A stretch of DNA of 64,000 bases, from the NCBI GenBank assembly GCA_910576335.1, contig CAJTIU010000014.1:1-64000 (forward strand), given 5' to 3'. Within the stretch, counting starts at the first letter, position 1, and each line of letters begins with the position of its first letter. The notes below the pieces were generated by a model. That model did no database searches. It worked only from the letters and a program-made list of their open reading frames with translations, and was not told the DNA's origin. The translations under genes and the position numbers were made by a program. This DNA is from Lachnospiraceae bacterium (GTDB taxonomy: Bacteria; Bacillota; Clostridia; Lachnospirales; Lachnospiraceae). Below, piece by piece: positions 45,902 through 55,696 of the stretch.

Positions 45902-45906
45902 ATCCA

Positions 45907-46572
45907 TTACCTCCCCATCCAGAAATCTGCAGGTAAATATGTTTTAAGAAAATACAATACAAGAAGATGAGCCGGGTAAAATACATAAAAGAAATATTTT
46001 ATCTTGGGTCCCCTCTTCCCATTGTAGAACGCAAGAAACGGGGTAGCCAGCACCCCGCAGCACTGAACCATCCCCCATCCATAGGAAAAATTCCACAGCG
46101 CGCCTGCAGGCAGACCTATCGCCCTTTTCTCCCTGAAAATGTAATAAATCAGAATCAGCAGAATACCTCTTGCACTATAATCTGTACTTAAAACCTCTGC
46201 AAGAACCGCAATGCTAACCGCCGCCATTGCCTTGAGGGGGACAGCACTGCACAGGCTCATCATATACATCATCAGCACACCCAGAAACAACGTAAAAAAC
46301 ACATTCTGTCCTTCTGCATACACCATCTCTCCATGAAATGCCAAGTCATATGGAAGCTCGGAGATCAGTGCAAAGATTCCGAGACGCACCATATAGCGCC
46401 TGACATCCCGTGTGTGTGAAAAGCCTTCTACAATCAAAAAACAGAAAATCGGGAATGCAATTCTTCCAATAATGCGGTAACCCAGTTCATAAGGGAACAA
46501 CACCGCCCCTATATGATCAATCAGCATCGTAATAATTGCAATCCATTTTAACTGAAACGTACTAAGCCCCAT
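45907..46572 (-). CDS. TraX-family membrane protein (221 aa)
   Basis: Six to seven hydrophobic helices; opening FQLKWIAIITMLIDHIGAVL and GRIAFPIFCFLIVEGFSHT are typical of TraX, a presumed acetyltransferase of pilin in conjugation but widespread in clostridial chromosomes with unknown function. Confidence 0.82.
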   Translation of the reverse strand: MGLSTFQLKWIAIITMLIDHIGAVLFPYELGYRIIGRIAFPIFCFLIVEGFSHTRDVRRYMVRLGIFALISELPYDLAFHGEMVYAEGQNVFFTLFLGVLMMYMMSLCSAVPLKAMAAVSIAVLAEVLSTDYSARGILLILIYYIFREKRAIGLPAGALWNFSYGWGMVQCCGVLATPFLAFYNGKRGPKIKYFFYVFYPAHLLVLYFLKTYLPADFWMGR

Positions 46573-46581
46573 CTTTACAAT

Positions 46582-48273
46582 TTACCTTCCTACTATAAAT
46601 AAAATCGTTCTTGGCTCCACCTTGATCTGCCGCTGGCATTCCAGAAGCACTTCTTCTTCTAGAATCCCCTCCTTCGTAGATGCCTTTAGATACCATTTTC
46701 TCTTTCCTGACATTGCCGGCAGTGCAAACTCATGGCTAAGCCAGTGCATGTTATATGCTACAAAGCAGTCCGCTCCTCCTAATGTTACTGCACAGTAATA
46801 GACCCCAAGCTGCCTGCTCGACACCTCTGAGGGCGCCCTCCATGCAAGTTCACCGTGGTAGGATACGTCCGGCACTCCGCAGCCCGCAAGGTCGAGCCCC
46901 ATGGACTCCTTCTCAGGGCTTAGCACCGGATAGTTTTTCCGCAGTGCAATCAGTCCTTTTACAAATGCGAAGAGCTCCTGCTCTGCCTTCCCGGTCTTCC
47001 AGTTCACCCATCCGGTCCGGTTATCCTGACAGTACACATTATTATTTCCGCCCTGTGTATTTCCAAATTCATCACCAGCAAGAATACATGGTGTTCCCTG
47101 GGCAAGCAGCACCAGAAAAAAAGCATTCTTTGCCTGCCTCTTACGAAGCTCTGTCACAGCCTTCCGGCGGCTTGCCCCCTCTGCCCCGCAGTTCCAGCTG
47201 TAATTGTAATCCGGGCCGTCCTGGTTATTTTCTCCATTTTCTTCATTATGCTTACTGTCATAGGATATCAGGTCCTGTAACGTAAAGCCTGTATGGGAGG
47301 CGATGTAGTTAAAGATTCCCTCTTTTTTAGAATGATGTCTGAGCCAGTACATCACATCATTTACCATGCCTTCATCGCCTTTCAGGAAACGCCGCATGGT
47401 ATTCTGGAACCCTTCCTGATACTTCATAAGCTTTGTTGATTTCAGAATCGGATCCGCATATATGCTTTCCATAGGAGTTGTATATGGATTGAGAATAAAG
47501 CCATCTATATGATATTCCATTACATAATAGCGCAGGCATTCATGAATAACAAGCCCTGGCACTCCCGGCTCAAATGGCATGTGAAGCACCACCTCAATGC
47601 CCGTTTGATGGCACGACTTCACCATGTCCTTTAACCCGGTAACCCCGTTCCCATCAGCAGAGTAGGCACTTTTTGGCGCAAAGTAATAAGCTTCCCCATA
47701 CCCCCAGTAGTTCGTATAACGGCCTCTCTCTTCAAATTCCCATACTGGCATGCACTGTATCTGATTGATTCCAAGCTCCTTCATATAGGGAAGCTTCTCA
47801 CAGACACCCTGGAAAGTTCCTTTATGTTTCACCTTTGAGGAACTGTCCTTTGTAAAGCCCCTGACATGGAGGGCATAGGCAATCACCTTGTGATATGGAA
47901 TCTTAAGCGGCTTATCACCCTCCCAGTCATAGTCTTCCTTCAGAATTCTCCCTCTCACCTTATGGTCTGCCAGCTCTCCTGCGCCCATCCACTTTTCCCT
48001 CCCGGAAAAAGCTCTGGCATACGGATCCAGGCAGACCTCCCCGTCCACCTCAAAATTATACTCATATTCAGTGGCATCAAATTCTCCGATTGCCGCTGCA
48101 CACACCTCACCTGTCGTCTCCTCCATCGGATATTTCCTGCACGGTTCCTTCTCTCCCTTGCGGTAAATCAAAAGCGTACATTCCTCCCCCTTTGAAACTG
48201 CTGCTGCAAAATTCACCTCATCTGATCCTACTACAGCTCCTAACGGTAACGGCTTTCCCTGTATCCTCTTCAT
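46582..48273 (-). CDS. GH13 pullulanase/GlgX-like protein lacking catalytic acids (563 aa)
   Basis: CBM48-like N-terminus (about 10-110), then a GH13 barrel (YTNYWGYGEAYYFAPKSAYS, KHNEENGENNQDGPDYNYSW). But the usual FRFD nucleophile segment is FILN (259-262), the HDG of strand seven is HTG (327-329), and the AEPW acid/base segment is replaced by KYQE near 284-287. Strand-three VYNH is also gone. It likely binds glucan without cleaving it, or has another role. Frame intact. Confidence 0.75.
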   Translation of the reverse strand: MKRIQGKPLPLGAVVGSDEVNFAAAVSKGEECTLLIYRKGEKEPCRKYPMEETTGEVCAAAIGEFDATEYEYNFEVDGEVCLDPYARAFSGREKWMGAGELADHKVRGRILKEDYDWEGDKPLKIPYHKVIAYALHVRGFTKDSSSKVKHKGTFQGVCEKLPYMKELGINQIQCMPVWEFEERGRYTNYWGYGEAYYFAPKSAYSADGNGVTGLKDMVKSCHQTGIEVVLHMPFEPGVPGLVIHECLRYYVMEYHIDGFILNPYTTPMESIYADPILKSTKLMKYQEGFQNTMRRFLKGDEGMVNDVMYWLRHHSKKEGIFNYIASHTGFTLQDLISYDSKHNEENGENNQDGPDYNYSWNCGAEGASRRKAVTELRKRQAKNAFFLVLLAQGTPCILAGDEFGNTQGGNNNVYCQDNRTGWVNWKTGKAEQELFAFVKGLIALRKNYPVLSPEKESMGLDLAGCGVPDVSYHGELAWRAPSEVSSRQLGVYYCAVTLGGADCFVAYNMHWLSHEFALPAMSGKRKWYLKASTKEGILEEEVLLECQRQIKVEPRTILFIVGR

Positions 48274-48293
48274 GCTTCATCCTTTCTGCTGCT

Positions 48294-49292
48294 TTACTGC
48301 CAGCCATCTATTCCGTACATATCCACATTATCCTTGTTGATCATAAAAACTTCTTCATAGGTTTCCTTTTCATAGGAATTCCCTGTCAGAATATTAATTG
48401 CAAGGCGTGCAGATGATTTCCCCATATTAATCGGCGACTGTGCCGCCGTGCCTGCAATCTGTGTATCATGCTTTTTCAGTTCCTTCTTTATATCCGGGGA
48501 ACCGTCAACTCCATAAATCAGCACATCCTTTAGCTTCGCAACATTTACGGCTGTCTTTGCCCCTACCGCAAGCTGGTCATTTCCGCACATAATTGCTGCA
48601 AGATCTGGGTTTTCCGCAAGAATTCTCTCCGATGCTTCCAGCGCACGGGCAAATTCTCCCCCCGTATCCTCTCTCGCAACTACCTCAAAGCCCTTTTCTG
48701 CGGTTGCCAGCACCTCCTCGAAGCCAGTGATTCTGTCATTAATTGAATTCTGTGTCGGACATTCTAAAATGGCAATCTTCCCGCCCTCCGGGCATCGTTT
48801 CAGGAGATCTTCACCACACAGCACACCTGCACTGTGGTTATCGGAGCCAATATAAGCATCCACATAATCCATTTCCTTTACCTGTGTATCCACATTGATA
48901 ATCTTAACCCCCGATTCCTTCAGCTTCTTAAGGGCGGGCGTAACCTCCTCCCAGTTTACCGGACTTAAGATCACTGCTTCGATCCCCTCCTCAATCATCT
49001 CCGTCAGCTGTGTATTCTGCTTTTCCTGATCTGTTCCCGGATCCTTTGTAATCAGCTCATAGCCCTCAGCCTCTAAAAGTTCCCTGACAGCATGCTCAAA
49101 TGTTATAAAATAAGGATTTTCCATATCAATTCCGGAAAACCCTATCATATGGATTTCCTCCTCGTCATCCCCCTCTTCTTCTCTGACAGCAGCATTATCC
49201 TCTGGCGTACCCACTGACTTCTTACATCCTGCAAGAAGCAGCCAGCACAGAAACATCATAGTTAATGCTCCAAACCACCTTCTCATCCTCAC
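48294..49292 (-). CDS. Sugar-binding lipoprotein of an ABC transporter (332 aa)
   Basis: Signal peptide with lipobox LLAGC at about residue 23. Periplasmic-binding/LacI-type fold of the ribose type (GFSGIDMENPYFITFEHAVR, VDTQVKEMDYVDAYIGSDNH, AIMCGNDQLAVGAKTAV). No transporter genes adjoin, so its partner lies elsewhere. Confidence 0.82.
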   Translation of the reverse strand: MRMRRWFGALTMMFLCWLLLAGCKKSVGTPEDNAAVREEEGDDEEEIHMIGFSGIDMENPYFITFEHAVRELLEAEGYELITKDPGTDQEKQNTQLTEMIEEGIEAVILSPVNWEEVTPALKKLKESGVKIINVDTQVKEMDYVDAYIGSDNHSAGVLCGEDLLKRCPEGGKIAILECPTQNSINDRITGFEEVLATAEKGFEVVAREDTGGEFARALEASERILAENPDLAAIMCGNDQLAVGAKTAVNVAKLKDVLIYGVDGSPDIKKELKKHDTQIAGTAAQSPINMGKSSARLAINILTGNSYEKETYEEVFMINKDNVDMYGIDGWQ

Positions 49293-49639
49293 TTTTTGTT
49301 TCCTCCTGGTCTTTTCTATACTTTCTCTCTCTAACCATTCCTGCTCTTAGGACCGGCAGGTCTAACTGTTATTCCATTACTCAGCTACTCATATTCTACG
49401 TTACTGTTCACTCCGTGACCAGTAACCCCGCAAATCCATCTAAAATTCGCTCCGCGAATGGGATTTGTTCACTCCCAAATCATTTTCTTACAATCTGTAC
49501 GTGAATCCACAGACCTGTATGTATAGTAATTATTCTACAACATTTTTGAATTTTTGGCTACTATGTCCTTGCTTTTTAGGCATACCTTTGGTAGAGTAAA
49601 GATAGCAATTATCCATCAATACGAAAAAGGAGAATACCT
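49293..49639. other. Intergenic with repeat copy D
   Basis: Holds copy D of the structured repeat (49400-49530). The end has the start region of DUF1292 with GGAG. No gene. Confidence 0.5.
49400..49530 (+). repeat. Dispersed structured repeat, copy D
   Basis: Starts with hairpin GTTACTGTTCAC-TCC-GTGACCAGTAAC (49400-49426), then hairpin 1 CAAATCCAT...GCGAATGGGATTTG, linker CCCAAATCATTTTCTTAC, a weaker hairpin 2 and AGTAATTATT at the end. Confidence 0.7.
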
Positions 49640-49948
49640 ATGAGCGAATTAATGAACCAGGCTTCCGAAGACGAACTGATCACCGTTACTCTGACTCTTG
49701 AGGATGACGAAACCATAGAATGCGCTGTTCTCACCACCTTCATCGCAGAAGAGCAGGAGTATATCGCACTTCTTCCACTGGATGAGAACGGCGATCCGGA
49801 GGGAGAAGACGTCTACCTTTACCGCTACAGTGAGGAAGACGGTGAGCCGGCCCTTGAGAATATTGAGGAAGATGAGGAATATGAGATTGCCGTCGATGCA
49901 TTCGACGAATGGCTGGACGAGCAGGAATTCGAAGAAATCGATGATTAG
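49640..49948 (+). CDS. DUF1292 family protein (102 aa)
   Basis: Acidic protein with the family core DELITVTLTLEDDETIECAV and YIALLPLDENGDPEGEDVYL. Common in Firmicutes, often near alaS/ruvX; role unknown. AAAGGAG precedes the ATG. Confidence 0.82.
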   Translation: MSELMNQASEDELITVTLTLEDDETIECAVLTTFIAEEQEYIALLPLDENGDPEGEDVYLYRYSEEDGEPALENIEEDEEYEIAVDAFDEWLDEQEFEEIDD

Positions 49949-51786
49949 GCCGGGATGAATAACTCTCCTACAAAACGGGAAGGGCTTTTGCTTTTCCCGT
50001 TTTTTTCTTTTACATAGCTGATAATCAGTTTCCTTTTCGCCCTGGTCATGGCTACATAAAAGAGCCTGCGCTCCTCCTCAATTTCTTCCTCTGTCTGCGC
50101 CTTCTTATAGGGCATCACGCCCTCATTTCCCTGGATAATAAAGACCACCTCATACTCCAACCCCTTAGCACCGTGCATGGTGAGAAATTCCACTGCACTG
50201 TCCGGTGTCTCCTGTGTTTTTTTCTCCCTGAATCTCTGTCTTGTCTCCTCTACATGTGACAGCCACTCCTCCATTGTACGGATATCTTTTGCACGCTCCT
50301 GAATCTCATTCAGTGTATCCGCGATCTCCTCGTACTTTAATCCCCGGTAAGCGGAATATTCCTTCAGAAACTCTTCATATCCCACGCTTTTTCTTATGTA
50401 CTGCATTGCCGCAAAGGGCGGCTTTCCCGCGATCATCTTCATCCCCCACTCGAACTGGTCAATCCGGTCCTGCATCCATCCTTTATCACAGTAAAAGCGC
50501 CGGAGGCTCTCATACGTGGCTTCCCCATCCGCCAGACTGTCCCTGGAGATATAGCGTTTAGGACGGTTGGCAATGCGTACCAGATCCCCTCTCTTATGCT
50601 GCCCCATCGCCAGACGGAAGTAGCACTCCATGTCCGTACAGGTAAAATGCTCATAAATATGCTCTACATTCTCCTTCATATGGAACGGAATCTGATACTC
50701 TGTAAATGTCTCCGCAAGCGCCCTGGCATCTGAAGCTGTGCGGTACAGCACCGCAATCTGCTCCGGCGGCACTCCCTGCCCAGTATACTCCCTGTATTTC
50801 GACACAATATAGCTGCTCTCCGCAAGCGGATCCTGAACCTCCTGGATATGAACCGTGTCCTCCGCAGCATGAAATGTCCGTACGTTTTTCTCATAGCGGC
50901 TCTTATTGTGAGCGATCACCCGGGAGGCCCCGTCCACAATGTGAGCCGTAGAGCGGTAATTAATATCCAGGACAATCCTTGATGCATCCGGATAGTCCTT
51001 CATAAATGCTTTCATGATCCCTGGCTTTGCTCCCCGGAAGCCGTAGACTGACTGGTCATCATCCCCAACGACAAACAGATTGTCCTCCGGCGCCGCCAGC
51101 ATCCGTATCACATCATACTGGATCTGGTTGATATCCTGGAATTCATCCACTAGAATGTAGCGGAACTTCTGCTGCCATTTTTTCAGAACATCCGGACGGC
51201 CCCTGAAAAGTTCCCTGCACAGGATCAGCATATCCTCAAAATCAATCTTCCGGTTCTTTTTCTTCTCTTCCTCATACCGGCAGAAGACCTCCCGGAACCG
51301 GTTTACCCCGTATCGGCGGGACTCATAAGTGCTGATTTCATATCCATTGTTCTTCACATTGCCAATCTCCTGTGCAAGCTCCGGGAAGAATTCCTTCTCT
51401 GCCGTATCCTCCGGGCAGTCCTCCCATGAGAAATCAGCTGCGATTTCCTTTATTAAACTTTGCTTTTCCCCTTCTCCAAGAAGGTTTGACTGGTTCAGCC
51501 TGTACGCCCATTTCAGTATCCCGTAATAGATTCCATGAAAGGTGCCGAAGGTTACCGGAAGACCCGCCTCTCCCATCACCCTGCGGAAGCGCTCCTTCAT
51601 CTCCCCGGCAGCATATCTGGTGAAGGTAATGACCAGAATCTCTTCTGGCCTTACCTTGTGTACCCTGATCAGATATTCAATTCTCTTTGCAATTGTAAGT
51701 GTTTTCCCCGAACCGGGGCCTGCAAGAACCAGACATGGCCCCTCTCTGTGCGAAACCGCCCTCTTCTGGGCTTGATTAAGACCCAT
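49945..51786 (-). CDS. UvrD/PcrA-type ATP-dependent helicase (613 aa)
   Basis: Walker A AGPGSGKT, motif II LVDEFQD, motif III QSVYGFRGA, motif V TMHGAKGLEYEVVFI, motif VI VAMTRAKRKL. The start at 51786 follows AGGGGAGG. Shorter than PcrA (about 740) and lacking its C-terminal extension; it resembles the short Rep-like helicases of clostridia. Two genes down from gltX's stop. Confidence 0.85.
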   Translation of the reverse strand: MGLNQAQKRAVSHREGPCLVLAGPGSGKTLTIAKRIEYLIRVHKVRPEEILVITFTRYAAGEMKERFRRVMGEAGLPVTFGTFHGIYYGILKWAYRLNQSNLLGEGEKQSLIKEIAADFSWEDCPEDTAEKEFFPELAQEIGNVKNNGYEISTYESRRYGVNRFREVFCRYEEEKKKNRKIDFEDMLILCRELFRGRPDVLKKWQQKFRYILVDEFQDINQIQYDVIRMLAAPEDNLFVVGDDDQSVYGFRGAKPGIMKAFMKDYPDASRIVLDINYRSTAHIVDGASRVIAHNKSRYEKNVRTFHAAEDTVHIQEVQDPLAESSYIVSKYREYTGQGVPPEQIAVLYRTASDARALAETFTEYQIPFHMKENVEHIYEHFTCTDMECYFRLAMGQHKRGDLVRIANRPKRYISRDSLADGEATYESLRRFYCDKGWMQDRIDQFEWGMKMIAGKPPFAAMQYIRKSVGYEEFLKEYSAYRGLKYEEIADTLNEIQERAKDIRTMEEWLSHVEETRQRFREKKTQETPDSAVEFLTMHGAKGLEYEVVFIIQGNEGVMPYKKAQTEEEIEEERRLFYVAMTRAKRKLIISYVKEKNGKSKSPSRFVGELFIPA

Positions 51787-51839
51787 AAACCTCCCCTTTT
51801 TCTCTGATGCCAGGCTGTAACCGTTCCGTACCGCCACAA

Positions 51840-53315
51840 TTACAGATCTGCTAACGTTACACTAAGTTTTTGGATTCCTGTCTTTATGCGCCTGATGGAT
51901 TCCTCTTTTCCAAGAATCTCCATAATCTCAGTGGCTCCCCCCGGTGTATTCTGCTTCCCGGACACTGCGGTCCTCACCGGCCACATCACATAGCCTGTCT
52001 TATATCCCTTGTCATCCACATAGGATTTCAGAACCGCAAACAATGCATCGTTGCTAAAATCATCCTGCTCCTCCAAAAGTGCAAGGACATCTTTTAAAAC
52101 CTCCAGTGACTTCTCTTCATTTGTCTTCATCTTCTTATGACAGTACATGGCGGTATCATACTCCGGAAGCTCCTCAAAGAAGTCAGTCTGCTCCTTGATA
52201 TCCGGAAATATCTCAATCCTCGTCTTCACAAGCGCTGCAATCTTCCTAAGATCACAGTCTCTTTTCACTACTTCCCTGATATACGGCTCTGCCATCTCAT
52301 AAAACCGGTCAGAATCCATTGCCTTCAGGTATTCCCCGTTCATCCACTTAAGCTTCACGATGTCAAACACCGCCGGAGATTTGCTCATATGGCGGTAATC
52401 AAACTCCCGTATCAACTCCTCCAGGGAAAAAATCTCCTGATTGCCGGACGGACACCAGCCGAGAAGTGCAACATAATTCACCACTGCCTCAGTCACGAAG
52501 CCCTGGCTGATCAGATCCTCATAAGAGGAATGTCCGCACCTCTTGCTCAGCTTCTTATGGTTTTCATCAGTAATAAGCGGGCAGTGCACATAGGTGGGCA
52601 CCTCCCATCCGAAGGCTTCATAGATCTTATTATACTTCGGCGCAGATGACAGGTATTCATTCCCCCTCACCACATGGGTGATCCCCATGAGATGATCATC
52701 GATTACATTCGCGAAATTATAAGTCGGATAGCCGTCTGATTTAATAAGGATCAGATCCTCCAGCTCCTCGTTAGAAACCGTAATATCCCCGTAGATGTCA
52801 TCACTGAAGGTCGTCGTCCCCTCTGCAGGCATGTTAAAACGGATCACATAAGGCTTTCCTGCCGCCAGATTCTCCTCCACCTCTTCTTTTGTAAGAGACA
52901 GACAGTGCTTGTCATAGACCACAATCTCCGTCCCGCCGTTCTCAGATACACTGCTCTTTAAGGAAGCAAGCCTCTCCTTATCGCAGAAGCAGTAGTATGC
53001 ATCGCCCTGGTCAATCAGCTGCTTCGCATACCCCAGATAAAGCCCTGACGCATTACGCTCACTCTGCACATAGGGACCCACGCCCCCGTCTTTGTCCGGG
53101 CCTTCATCGTGGATCAGCCCTGTCTCCTCCAGTGTATGATAAATAATGTCAAGCGCTCCCTCCACGAAACGCTCCTGATCAGTATCCTCAATTCGAAGCA
53201 TAAAATCCCCGCCCTCATGCTTTGCGATCAAATAGGCATAAAGAGCTGTCCTCAGATTTCCTACATGCATCCTCCCAGTGGGACTCGGAGCAAATCTTGT
53301 TCTTACTTTACTCAT
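51840..53315 (-). CDS. gltX: Glutamate-tRNA ligase
   Basis: Class I synthetase: [13 protein letters not shown] (HIGH-like), KLSKR (KMSKS-like) and [23 protein letters not shown]. Length 491 aa is normal. Start at 53315 ([12 protein letters not shown]) follows GGAGAG. Charges tRNA-Glu, in some clostridia also tRNA-Gln. Confidence 0.92.
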   Translation of the reverse strand: MSKVRTRFAPSPTGRMHVGNLRTALYAYLIAKHEGGDFMLRIEDTDQERFVEGALDIIYHTLEETGLIHDEGPDKDGGVGPYVQSERNASGLYLGYAKQLIDQGDAYYCFCDKERLASLKSSVSENGGTEIVVYDKHCLSLTKEEVEENLAAGKPYVIRFNMPAEGTTTFSDDIYGDITVSNEELEDLILIKSDGYPTYNFANVIDDHLMGITHVVRGNEYLSSAPKYNKIYEAFGWEVPTYVHCPLITDENHKKLSKRCGHSSYEDLISQGFVTEAVVNYVALLGWCPSGNQEIFSLEELIREFDYRHMSKSPAVFDIVKLKWMNGEYLKAMDSDRFYEMAEPYIREVVKRDCDLRKIAALVKTRIEIFPDIKEQTDFFEELPEYDTAMYCHKKMKTNEEKSLEVLKDVLALLEEQDDFSNDALFAVLKSYVDDKGYKTGYVMWPVRTAVSGKQNTPGGATEIMEILGKEESIRRIKTGIQKLSVTLADL

Positions 53316-53483
53316 AATATCTCTCCTCATATCTCCTGTCACTGCCAGCTCCCAGGCTGGCAGCCATCTCTTTATCTATACCCGTCCGATTCTGTCACAG
53401 ACTTGTAATGGTTCAGTACCTTTACATTTATCTGGCACAGTAATTTTCCGAACGTTAATTTGTATCTGCATATTATAGCACAC

Positions 53484-53960
53484 TCAATTCATATCCTTCA
53501 ACCTTTTCCTGCGCTTTCTTCCCCTCCAATAATGAATTTGGAATACTTCTTTTGGAATGGATACAATAAATGCGATGCCAACGACAATTCCGAAGGCAAT
53601 CTTTACCGCCTCAATCCCCCGTTCTGCCGCCAGTGACAACTGGTCTGTCACCAGGTAATAGGCGGTATAGTAGATTCCGGCCCCCGGGACGAGGGGAATG
53701 ATTGCCGCCAGCAGAAAAATTGTAATCGGACACCTCATACGGACTGCAAGCATACGGGAAAGAAATACAGCCACCATTACCGCCAAAAAGGAAGCAACCG
53801 CAGAAGACATCCCCTCTGATGCCCCCAGATATACAAGCCATGCCACAATCCCTGTTATTCCGCAGCTTACATAATAGCGCCTCGGGACATTAAACAGCAC
53901 GACATAGGCAACTGTCCCTAAAAATGGGCAGAGCACATTTACCAGAATCTCTCTTATCAT
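53484..53960 (-). CDS. Threonine/serine exporter small subunit (ThrE_2/DUF3815, 158 aa)
   Basis: Four membrane helices, LGTVAYVVLFNVPRRYYVSC and IIPLVPGAGIYYTAYY are typical of the YjjB/DUF3815 half of split ThrE transporters. Its start overlaps the large subunit's stop by four bases. Confidence 0.85.
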   Translation of the reverse strand: MIREILVNVLCPFLGTVAYVVLFNVPRRYYVSCGITGIVAWLVYLGASEGMSSAVASFLAVMVAVFLSRMLAVRMRCPITIFLLAAIIPLVPGAGIYYTAYYLVTDQLSLAAERGIEAVKIAFGIVVGIAFIVSIPKEVFQIHYWRGRKRRKRLKDMN

Positions 53961-55186
53961 AGTACAAGCCCTCCAATCAGACTATTATAAAACGCGAGCG
54001 TTGACCCCACCCCGATCGCAATATAGACAAATACAAGCAGAGCGTCAATCATACGGACAGTCCCTGAAAGGAAATCACTGTCCGCAATGTCCCGGATTGC
54101 ATTGACAAAGGCAACACCAGGAATCAGAGGCATGATAGAGCCTGTAATCATTCCTTCCAGTCTTAAACCGCCGCTTCCATGCATATGCAGGACAAGAATT
54201 GCAAGCGCCGTCATAATAACACCGCCAATAATATTCACAATAATCTTTGAAAAGTTTAGTCTCTTGGCAAGGAGCACCCATATATGGATAATGCATCCGA
54301 TTACAAATGCCACCATACTCTCTGCAAGAGTGGACTTCAGAAGTATGGCAAAGGTAAAGCTTCCGGTTCCAGCCGCAATTACCTGAAAATACTCCCTCTT
54401 GGCAGGCATTTTCTCAATCTCTTCGAGTCTGTCAAAGGCCTCGTCGATTCCCACCTGTCCTGCCGAGATCTCCCGTGAAAGCTCATTAACCTCTGCTACA
54501 ATCCCAAGATGAGTTCCTGACAGGGGCACATGGCGGACTTTTGTGTAAGCATCTCCTGATTCGTCCTCCGCGCTCATAAAGATGCCGTGGCTCAGTGTAA
54601 AGATCTCCACATCCTCTACATGAAAACGCCTGCATATATGCTGTATGGTCTCCTCCACCCGGAAGATCTCCCCGCCGTTTTTCAGCAGGATGCGTCCTGC
54701 CTCCAGTGCAAGGTCTACCACTCTCTTTACGTCAATCTCTGTATCCAGCTTCTTTTTCAGGTAGATCATGTCTGTGAGCAGAAGCCCGTCCTCATAGATA
54801 GGCTCCCTGTAATTGTCTGTAAAGAAGTTTTCTACGATATGGGAATTCATAAAGCCGCAGGATTTATAGAAGTCCAGTGTCTTCCTGCTGTTTCCTGTGC
54901 CCACGTACATGAGGTCGTATCTGCCGGTGTAGTGTTCACAGACATAACGCACCATGTATTTTCCATAACCTTTCCCCTGGTACTGTTCGGCGGTGGCTAT
55001 GTTCTTAAGCTCGCAGGTCTTCTCCTTAGCCAGCACAACACATACGGTCAGGATATCTCCGTTTTCACTCAGGACAAACAGGTCGCCGTCCTCCAGGTAT
55101 CGTTCGATCATATCCTCCTGGGGGTCTGCGAGGAGAAGAAGGTCCATGTAATCCTGCTTGTTTTCTGTAATCTGGTTAATTTCCAT
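53957..55186 (-). CDS. GNAT-ThrE (DUF1212) fusion exporter subunit (409 aa)
   Basis: Residues 1-145 are a GNAT acetyltransferase (LKNIATAEQYQGKGYGKYMV, FYKSCGFMN). Residues 155-409 are the YjjP/DUF1212 exporter domain with five helices (LALEAGRILLKNGGEIFRVE, SIMPLIPGVAFVNAIRDI). The stand-alone exporter is about 250 aa. The fusion might couple substrate acetylation and export; the N-terminal GNAT motif A (QGKGYGK) looks functional. AAAGGAG precedes the ATG. Confidence 0.82.
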   Translation of the reverse strand: MEINQITENKQDYMDLLLLADPQEDMIERYLEDGDLFVLSENGDILTVCVVLAKEKTCELKNIATAEQYQGKGYGKYMVRYVCEHYTGRYDLMYVGTGNSRKTLDFYKSCGFMNSHIVENFFTDNYREPIYEDGLLLTDMIYLKKKLDTEIDVKRVVDLALEAGRILLKNGGEIFRVEETIQHICRRFHVEDVEIFTLSHGIFMSAEDESGDAYTKVRHVPLSGTHLGIVAEVNELSREISAGQVGIDEAFDRLEEIEKMPAKREYFQVIAAGTGSFTFAILLKSTLAESMVAFVIGCIIHIWVLLAKRLNFSKIIVNIIGGVIMTALAILVLHMHGSGGLRLEGMITGSIMPLIPGVAFVNAIRDIADSDFLSGTVRMIDALLVFVYIAIGVGSTLAFYNSLIGGLVL

Positions 55187-55360
55187 TCTATGCTCCTTTT
55201 ACATTGAAAAGTTATGTATTGCTGCAATTTTGGTAACCGTTTAGGAATCTGTGCAGATAGCATTTTTCCTTCTTCGAGACATAAGTTTTTGTTACCAGTA
55301 TGGTTCATTATATCACTGGTTTTACAAAAATAGTAGTGGTAAAGTGGTAAAAGAATAGAC

Positions 55361-55389
55361 TTGAATCATTCTTACAAATGTGCTATATT
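55361..55389 (+). promoter_or_regulatory. Promoter of the candidate antitoxin RNA
   Basis: TTGAAT (55361-55366), 17 bases, TATATT (55384-55389), plus strand. Confidence 0.6.
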
Positions 55390-55395
55390 ATAAAC

Positions 55396-55505
55396 AGAGG
55401 GAAAGCCATACAAGCGGCTCTACCCCTTTTATGATTATGTTTACCTATGCTTTAACATAGGCAAGCCGTCACTAGTTGGGCAGTAGTGGCGGCTATTTCT
55501 TTTTT
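55396..55505 (+). ncRNA. Candidate type I antitoxin RNA
   Basis: Predicted transcript of about 105 nt ending in GCCGTCACTA...TAGTGGCGGC (55465-55493) plus a T-rich run. The terminator overlaps the end of a minus-strand toxin-like frame, so the two RNAs would share this sequence, as in known type I systems with Hol_Tox-like peptides. Confidence 0.5.
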
Positions 55506-55580
55506 CCTTTGAAGATTGTGTAGTACAATCCGACAAGGGAGCAAATGAAGATACAGAACTGAAAAAAGGGGGAGCAGCCT
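55493..55580 (-). pseudogene. Toxin-like membrane peptide remnant
   Basis: On the minus strand FFQFCIFICSLVGLYYTIFK ends in GKKK and a TAG that runs into the shared hairpin. No start codon is in frame; a frameshift in CCCCCTTTTTT would connect it to an ATG upstream. Hydrophobic helix plus lysine tail is typical of Hol_Tox-like type I toxins. Confidence 0.4.
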
Positions 55581-55612
55581 GTGGGATGAGGACGCGGGAA
55601 GGGGCGCTTTTT

Positions 55613-55696
55613 ATGGAGGTGAAATCCACTGCTTACGGAGACTTAGCCGTGAGGGCTCTCCCGAACGGCTTAGCCGGAGTTAGCAGTTAGTTCACC
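55613..55696 (+). other. Structured element with mini-ORF
   Basis: Outer arms GGTGAA / TTCACC enclose ACTGCT/AGCAGT and AGCCGT/ACGGCT pairs. A 25-codon ORF (MEVKSTAYGDLAVRALPNGL and five more) overlaps it. Could be part of the adjacent toxin-antitoxin locus or an unrelated RNA. 55697-55812 holds nothing clear. Confidence 0.35.

Noticed and set aside
53395-53450. Another copy of the structured repeat
   Set aside because: Shares only a GGTTCAGTACCTTT-like stretch with copy B; hairpins and linker are missing.
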